From Treponema sp. (lineage in GTDB: Bacteria; Spirochaetota; Spirochaetia; Treponematales; Treponemataceae): a stretch of DNA of 17,950 bases. The DNA lies in assembly GCA_018385415.1 (NCBI GenBank), contig JAHAZA010000050.1, positions 1-17,950 of the forward strand, read 5' to 3'. The notes under the pieces were generated by a model. The model was not told the DNA's origin and did no database searches. It was given only the letters and a program-made list of their open reading frames with translations. The translations under genes were made by a program, and so were the position numbers. Of the stretch, positions 13,915 to 17,950 are shown in pieces (the stretch's first letter is position 1; the number at the start of each line of letters is the position of its first letter).

Positions 13915-14760
13915 ATGTCAGTTAATAATACATCAAAAAACATCGCTTATTGTGGAATCAAAGGTGCTTTTGCATATATCGCTTCTACTCATCTGTTCCC
14001 AAACGATAATTTGGTATCATACCCAAGCTTTGCAAAAGCATACGATTCCGTTGAAAACGGAGAATGCGAGAGTGCAGTGCTTCCTATTGAAAATAGTTTT
14101 GCAGGTGATGTAAATCAGGTTTTTGATCTTATGTTCCACGGAAAGCTTCACATTTCAAGAAAACATGAACTTCGTATAAGCCAGACTTTATTAGGTGTAA
14201 AGGGCTCGAAAATTTCTGATATTAAAACAGTTGTAAGTCATCAACAGGCTTTGGATCAGTGTATGGAATATATCCAGAAGCATGGATTTTCGGTACAGCC
14301 TGCAAGTAATACTGCAGTCGCTGCCAATATGGTTTCTGAAAAAAATGATAAATCTATTGCCGCAATTGCCAGTGAGGAATCGGGAAAACTCTATAATCTT
14401 GAAGTTCTTGAAACACAGATTAATTCCAATGATCAGAACACAACAAGATTCCTTGTATTTTCAAAATCTGAGCCACCTGTTCCTCCTCAGGACAGCAATA
14501 CTATTTCTATCGTAATGTTTACAGTAAAAAACATTCCAGGTTCACTTGCAAAAGCTGTTTCTGCCTTTGGTGACTCAGGATACAACATGCGTTCCCTTAA
14601 GAGTCATCCTGTTAAAAATGTTCCATGGCAGTATTATTTTTACGTGGAAGTTGAAGGCTCTTTAATGAATGAACGGGGAACCGCACTTCTTAATAGCCTT
14701 GAACAGGTTTGTATTGATGTAGTTTCACCAGGATATTACATAGACGAACAGGAAGCATAA
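13915..14760 (+). CDS. pheA: Prephenate dehydratase with ACT domain
   Basis: The 281-residue enzyme converts prephenate to phenylpyruvate in phenylalanine synthesis. The catalytic part (about 9-185) shows YCGIKGAFA (12-20), LPIENSFAG (56-64), SHQQALDQC (108-116) and the signature TTRF (176-179). A C-terminal ACT domain (about 197-275) begins FTVKNIPGSLAKAV and should bind Phe for feedback control. The ESRP segment that contacts Phe in well-studied enzymes reads KSHP here (229-232), so sensitivity may differ. There is no chorismate mutase domain, so this is the monofunctional type; a separate mutase must be elsewhere. The stop is 1 bp before the next gene's ATG, forming an operon. Length and motifs are normal. 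Confidence 0.93.
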   Translation: MSVNNTSKNIAYCGIKGAFAYIASTHLFPNDNLVSYPSFAKAYDSVENGECESAVLPIENSFAGDVNQVFDLMFHGKLHISRKHELRISQTLLGVKGSKISDIKTVVSHQQALDQCMEYIQKHGFSVQPASNTAVAANMVSEKNDKSIAAIASEESGKLYNLEVLETQINSNDQNTTRFLVFSKSEPPVPPQDSNTISIVMFTVKNIPGSLAKAVSAFGDSGYNMRSLKSHPVKNVPWQYYFYVEVEGSLMNERGTALLNSLEQVCIDVVSPGYYIDEQEA

Positions 14761-14761
14761 T

Positions 14762-15832
14762 ATGTATAAACGAGAAATAAAGCCGGCACCAGAAAAACTG
14801 ATTCAACATGGTCGTCCTGTCTTCGGAACATTCAATACACTTCCTCTTGCACTGGATATTCATGGAGTAAGAGCTCCGTTCCTTGGGATTCCTATTCCTT
14901 CTATCATTACAAGATTCAGAATTCGTGCCCGAATGATCTATACCTTCAACTTTGGTGATTATCTGGGTTCTATTGATATTTTTGACAATAAAATCGTAAA
15001 CATGGCAGAAATTTCCTTGTGGAACAAGAAAACAAATCAAAAATATGTTTATCGAATTTTCCTTGGTCTGAGACTTCACCTTATTCCTAAAAAAATGGAA
15101 AAAGCGGTCTGTGTAAGCACTGCAAAATACAGATACATCAGACTAGGCTGGAACCATAATCAAGATCGACTCTCAGTAAAGTTCAAGGTCAGAGGAGATT
15201 CTGTAAGACCTTCTGTTGAACTTGCTATGGCTGGTAAATTTTCTGATTATGCATCTGCAGAATGTTTCTCGGTTAAGCCAGCTCCAACAATGCGCCGCTG
15301 TTCTGCATCCTGGTATGCATTTACACCAATTATAGGCCGCATGAACCTGACTTTAAAAAATGGAGATTTACTGGAATCATTTCCTGAAAACGAAGGCTAC
15401 GGATTTTTATTCTCTAACCGTTCCTACTATAAATTTATTACAAGCGGCGAAAATATTACAGCCTGCGGAGAGCTTAACGGTAAAAAAATCGCATTTCGTC
15501 TTTCAACAACTTCACTAGATGCAGTTGATAAAGATTCTTATAACGACAATGCAGTTTTCGTTGATGGGAAAATTACAACTTTGCCACCTGTAGATATTAC
15601 CCATTCCTTTGGTCTTGCCCAAAGCTGGGTAATTCAGGATGTTGAAAGTATGGTAGACCTTACATTTACTCCAAAAAATCTTATTTCTCGAACTGTAAAT
15701 CTTATCGCACTGAATTCTAATTATTATACAATTTTCGGAACAATTGACGGAGTTCTTCTTGATTCAGAAGGAAACAAGATTGTTCTTAAAGATTTTCCGG
15801 GAATTGCAAAACGCAGCAAGTTAAGACTTTAG
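14762..15832 (+). CDS. DUF2804-family protein
   Basis: The 356-residue protein has no signal peptide or membrane span and is rich in beta-strand patterns. The C-terminal part, with AQSWVIQDVESMVDLTFTP and YTIFGTIDGVLLDSEGNKI before a final LKDFPGIAKR, resembles the DUF2804 pattern (a W..... DL.F.P segment, then FG.f.G.l, then a G(f/i)A(E/K) ending). This family is thought to be a lipocalin-like beta barrel; its substrate is unknown. It begins one base after the pheA stop, with AGGAAG 6 nt before the ATG lying inside the end of pheA, so translation is probably coupled. No known link of DUF2804 to aromatic amino acids explains this pairing. Family call is moderate; function unknown. Confidence 0.65.
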   Translation: MYKREIKPAPEKLIQHGRPVFGTFNTLPLALDIHGVRAPFLGIPIPSIITRFRIRARMIYTFNFGDYLGSIDIFDNKIVNMAEISLWNKKTNQKYVYRIFLGLRLHLIPKKMEKAVCVSTAKYRYIRLGWNHNQDRLSVKFKVRGDSVRPSVELAMAGKFSDYASAECFSVKPAPTMRRCSASWYAFTPIIGRMNLTLKNGDLLESFPENEGYGFLFSNRSYYKFITSGENITACGELNGKKIAFRLSTTSLDAVDKDSYNDNAVFVDGKITTLPPVDITHSFGLAQSWVIQDVESMVDLTFTPKNLISRTVNLIALNSNYYTIFGTIDGVLLDSEGNKIVLKDFPGIAKRSKLRL

Positions 15833-15907
15833 AGAATATAATTTACAACCTCTCTGATGCTAAATTCTTTTTAAAAATATGCCGATAACTAAGCAAAGGA
15901 CTATTTT

Positions 15908-17950
15908 ATGGCAGACGATTACGAAATGAAAAGAAAAACTCCTCAGGCTGTTTTCGAACCTGGTACTTTGGACAACACAAGAAGAAACATTGGTGTTCTG
16001 GATGCAGAAGAGGCCGCAAAAATGCAAAAGGTATTGGGCGGTGAAGTATTTACAGAAAAATCAGTTCCTGTTGATTATTCAAAGCTTCCTAAAAAAGCTG
16101 TTTCCCATAGAACAGTTGTGAGAGCCTCAGGCCAGACAAGTGCATCGATTTCAGGCAGGCATTCAGGTTCTTCATCTTCAAACTCTTCGTCTTCCTCTAC
16201 TAAAACATCAGCACCTGAAGCTCCAAAAAAAATGAAACAGGTTTCAGATCTTCCTTCGATATCACAAAAAGACAATCAGCTCATTGACCGTCTCATGATG
16301 TCCTCAGAATATCGAATCAAAAAAAATTACGGACTTTTCAATTTTATCCGTTCGTTTATCAAAGATGGAACAGAAAGAGTAATTCCTGAATTTGTAGAAA
16401 TCAACTGTAAAAATCATATTGACCACATACAAAACTTCATTACTGTAATCAAAACTATGATTCAAAATTCTCCTGATACATACAAAGCAAAGATTCAGAA
16501 TGAAAGTGATGTTAAATTTAAATTTCTTCGTAAAGTTGCCACATGGAATACACGAGATATAAAGCTTGCTTATGTAGACCTGGATTCCAAAGATAAAATT
16601 ACACTTGTAAGTGAACTTACACCATTTGTAAAAGCCGTTTACAAGCAGGTAATTACAATTTTTTATCTTGGAGATTCAACAATCACTCAGACAATCAAAG
16701 ACATTTATAACGATATCACAAAATATCCAAAAGCAAATAAAGAAAAATTCCAGATGCTTTCAAAAGAAGCTATCACAGAATGGGTTTACATTCATTCGCA
16801 GTGTGCTGCTGGTCTTTTTCCTTTGCTCCTTCGTATGTGTGGAACTCCATATTGCGTTTATCCAAAATTCTTTACACAAGAAATCAATTCGATTTTGAAA
16901 TTCCTTGGCCTTAAGAAATTTGATCTTTTAATTCCTGAAAAGAAAAAAACTCAGGAAGAGCTTGCTGCAGAAAAGAAAAAAATTGAAGATCAGAATAAAG
17001 CAAAAGAAGAAGCTGCAAAACCAGTTGAAGAAAAAACAGATATGGTAAAAACAGGTCTTAAGCTTCTTGATCAGATGTTCCCTCAGGCAGGATTTTTACA
17101 CCTTGAAGATTTCCCTGACATGTATCCATATTTTGAACCATTGTATGAGCTTGGCGAGCCATTCCTCTATCTGTCGCCAAAAAATCCATTACAGATTACT
17201 CTTGTTCTGATTAGAATTCTTGAAGACTTCTTTACAGCATGTCATAACATTCACTTCAATCTTGAAACAAACCCTTTACTTGCTGACAAGCGTGATTCAA
17301 TTACAAATATCTTAAATGAATTTCCTGTTTACCGTGAAGATAACTTCAACAGAAAATATGCAGAAGAACTAAAAAATCTTGTAAACCAGACATACACACA
17401 ACCAAACTTTCCTTCTACACAACTGGGAAAGAAAACTATTACAAATCTTTACTGGCAGACAAAATATCTGTTCTTACCAAATTTCACATTTGAACAGCTT
17501 TTGCTTGAACGCCCGGTAAATGACAACAAATACATTCTTCTTTCAACAAGACTTTCATTTATGACAAAAGGGCTTTCTGATTTATCACGCCTTATTGGTC
17601 TTGTTGATGCTCCACATGGAAAAGTAAATGGTATTGAAAATCCATGGGAATGTTATCACTTTGATATTTCAAGTCCAGTTTCTAAGCGTCTTGATGTTCT
17701 ATTGAATGCAAAACAGAAGTCCGGAAATGTTACTGCAACAAATGCAAATCTTATTAAGTACATTACTTGTATTGTTTCAGTTCTTAACTGGTGGGTTAAT
17801 GCAAAATCAAGTCCTGCATACACAGCGGACCCAAGAAAAATCTACCGCGTATCAGAAGCAGATGGACAGCCTGTATTCTCAGTTCCAAAACTAAGTTCAC
17901 AGGATAAGTTGTTTGCTGAGGCTGTAAAAAAGGCTTACCAGGAAAGAATG
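15908..17950 (+). CDS. Large orphan cytosolic protein, 3' end outside the window
   Basis: The frame starting at ATG 15908 (AAGGA about 7 nt upstream) runs without a stop to the window edge, 681 codons. I recognise no family. Residues 1-75 contain LDNTRRNIGVLDAEEAAKMQ (21-40) and VDYSKLPKK (55-63). Residues 76-101 are a Ser-rich low-complexity linker. An alpha-helical domain covers about 120-340. A Lys/Glu-rich linker (344-377) joins it to a second helical domain with FPDMYPYFEPLYELGEPFLY (402-421). No signal peptide or membrane helix is seen, so it should be cytosolic. Domain-linker-domain layout suggests a scaffold or structural role, which is inference. Base composition resembles its neighbours. 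The gap before it (15833-15907) contains no convincing terminator. Confidence 0.8.
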   Translation, partial: MADDYEMKRKTPQAVFEPGTLDNTRRNIGVLDAEEAAKMQKVLGGEVFTEKSVPVDYSKLPKKAVSHRTVVRASGQTSASISGRHSGSSSSNSSSSSTKTSAPEAPKKMKQVSDLPSISQKDNQLIDRLMMSSEYRIKKNYGLFNFIRSFIKDGTERVIPEFVEINCKNHIDHIQNFITVIKTMIQNSPDTYKAKIQNESDVKFKFLRKVATWNTRDIKLAYVDLDSKDKITLVSELTPFVKAVYKQVITIFYLGDSTITQTIKDIYNDITKYPKANKEKFQMLSKEAITEWVYIHSQCAAGLFPLLLRMCGTPYCVYPKFFTQEINSILKFLGLKKFDLLIPEKKKTQEELAAEKKKIEDQNKAKEEAAKPVEEKTDMVKTGLKLLDQMFPQAGFLHLEDFPDMYPYFEPLYELGEPFLYLSPKNPLQITLVLIRILEDFFTACHNIHFNLETNPLLADKRDSITNILNEFPVYREDNFNRKYAEELKNLVNQTYTQPNFPSTQLGKKTITNLYWQTKYLFLPNFTFEQLLLERPVNDNKYILLSTRLSFMTKGLSDLSRLIGLVDAPHGKVNGIENPWECYHFDISSPVSKRLDVLLNAKQKSGNVTATNANLIKYITCIVSVLNWWVNAKSSPAYTADPRKIYRVSEADGQPVFSVPKLSSQDKLFAEAVKKAYQERM

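Noticed and set aside
14690..15079. Minus-strand open frame opposite pheA and the DUF2804 gene
   Set aside because: Antisense to two supported, coupled genes and without a start signal or recognisable motifs.
15833..15907. Possible terminator after the DUF2804 gene
   Set aside because: Only 5-bp arms with long loops (AGAGA/TCTCT, AGAAT/ATTCT) can be drawn; not enough for an intrinsic terminator.
16135..16215. Repetitive TCT/TCA-rich stretch that could look like a tandem repeat
   Set aside because: It is in frame and encodes a Ser-rich linker with varied codons, so it is protein low complexity rather than a DNA repeat.

Overview
The window looks like chromosomal DNA from a spirochaete, most likely a Treponema or close relative. 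This is inferred from the AT-rich sequence, the LpoB/LPP20-type lipoproteins with loose spirochaete lipoboxes, a ThyX-type thymidylate synthase, and two long cytosolic proteins I cannot match to any widespread family. No rRNA, tRNA, insertion sequence, prophage or CRISPR array is visible. Coding density is high; no gap without a gene exceeds about 150 bases.

Layout. (1) 2-4038, minus strand: a Trk potassium uptake pair (trkA then trkH, 4 bp apart), followed by a DRE-TIM aldolase-like gene with its own ribosome binding site. (2) 4106-5103, plus strand, divergent from trkA: a Gx-transporter (Hpre_diP_synt_I) membrane protein whose stop overlaps (ATGA) the start of a small membrane protein resembling the core of an ECF transporter T component. 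(3) 5168-7519, plus: a three-gene envelope cluster of an LpoB-like lipoprotein, a secreted LPP20-like protein and an LPP20-like lipoprotein. It has a good promoter in front, a second consensus promoter before the third gene and a strong intrinsic terminator at the end. (4) 7626-8459, plus: thyX. (5) 8481-10151, minus: a 556-residue orphan cytosolic protein. (6) 10246-11589, plus, divergent from it: a MATE-family exporter, ending in a hairpin shared with the convergent gene. (7) 11618-13791, minus: a DUF1538 membrane protein followed by a fused tandem PII-like protein. (8) 13915-15832, plus: a prephenate dehydratase coupled to a DUF2804 protein. (9) 15908 to the window end: a long orphan frame open at the edge (681 codons visible).

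How the pieces work together. Most of the window is housekeeping and envelope function: K+ uptake, dTMP synthesis, phenylalanine synthesis, drug/metabolite export and probably peptidoglycan-synthase activation. The less explored parts are the DUF1538/PII-like pair, which looks like a membrane carrier with a dedicated PII-like regulator. That regulator carries an internal Shine-Dalgarno and ATG that could yield a separate second domain. The Gx/mini-EcfT pair and the two orphan proteins are also poorly explored.

A recurring feature is that four genes in divergent promoter regions (trkA, the Gx gene, the MATE gene and the DUF1538 gene) have a -10 box only 6-8 nt before the start codon and no Shine-Dalgarno. 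This predicts leaderless mRNAs, whereas most other genes in the window have a recognisable Shine-Dalgarno. All function calls are by eye from motifs; no database search was run.
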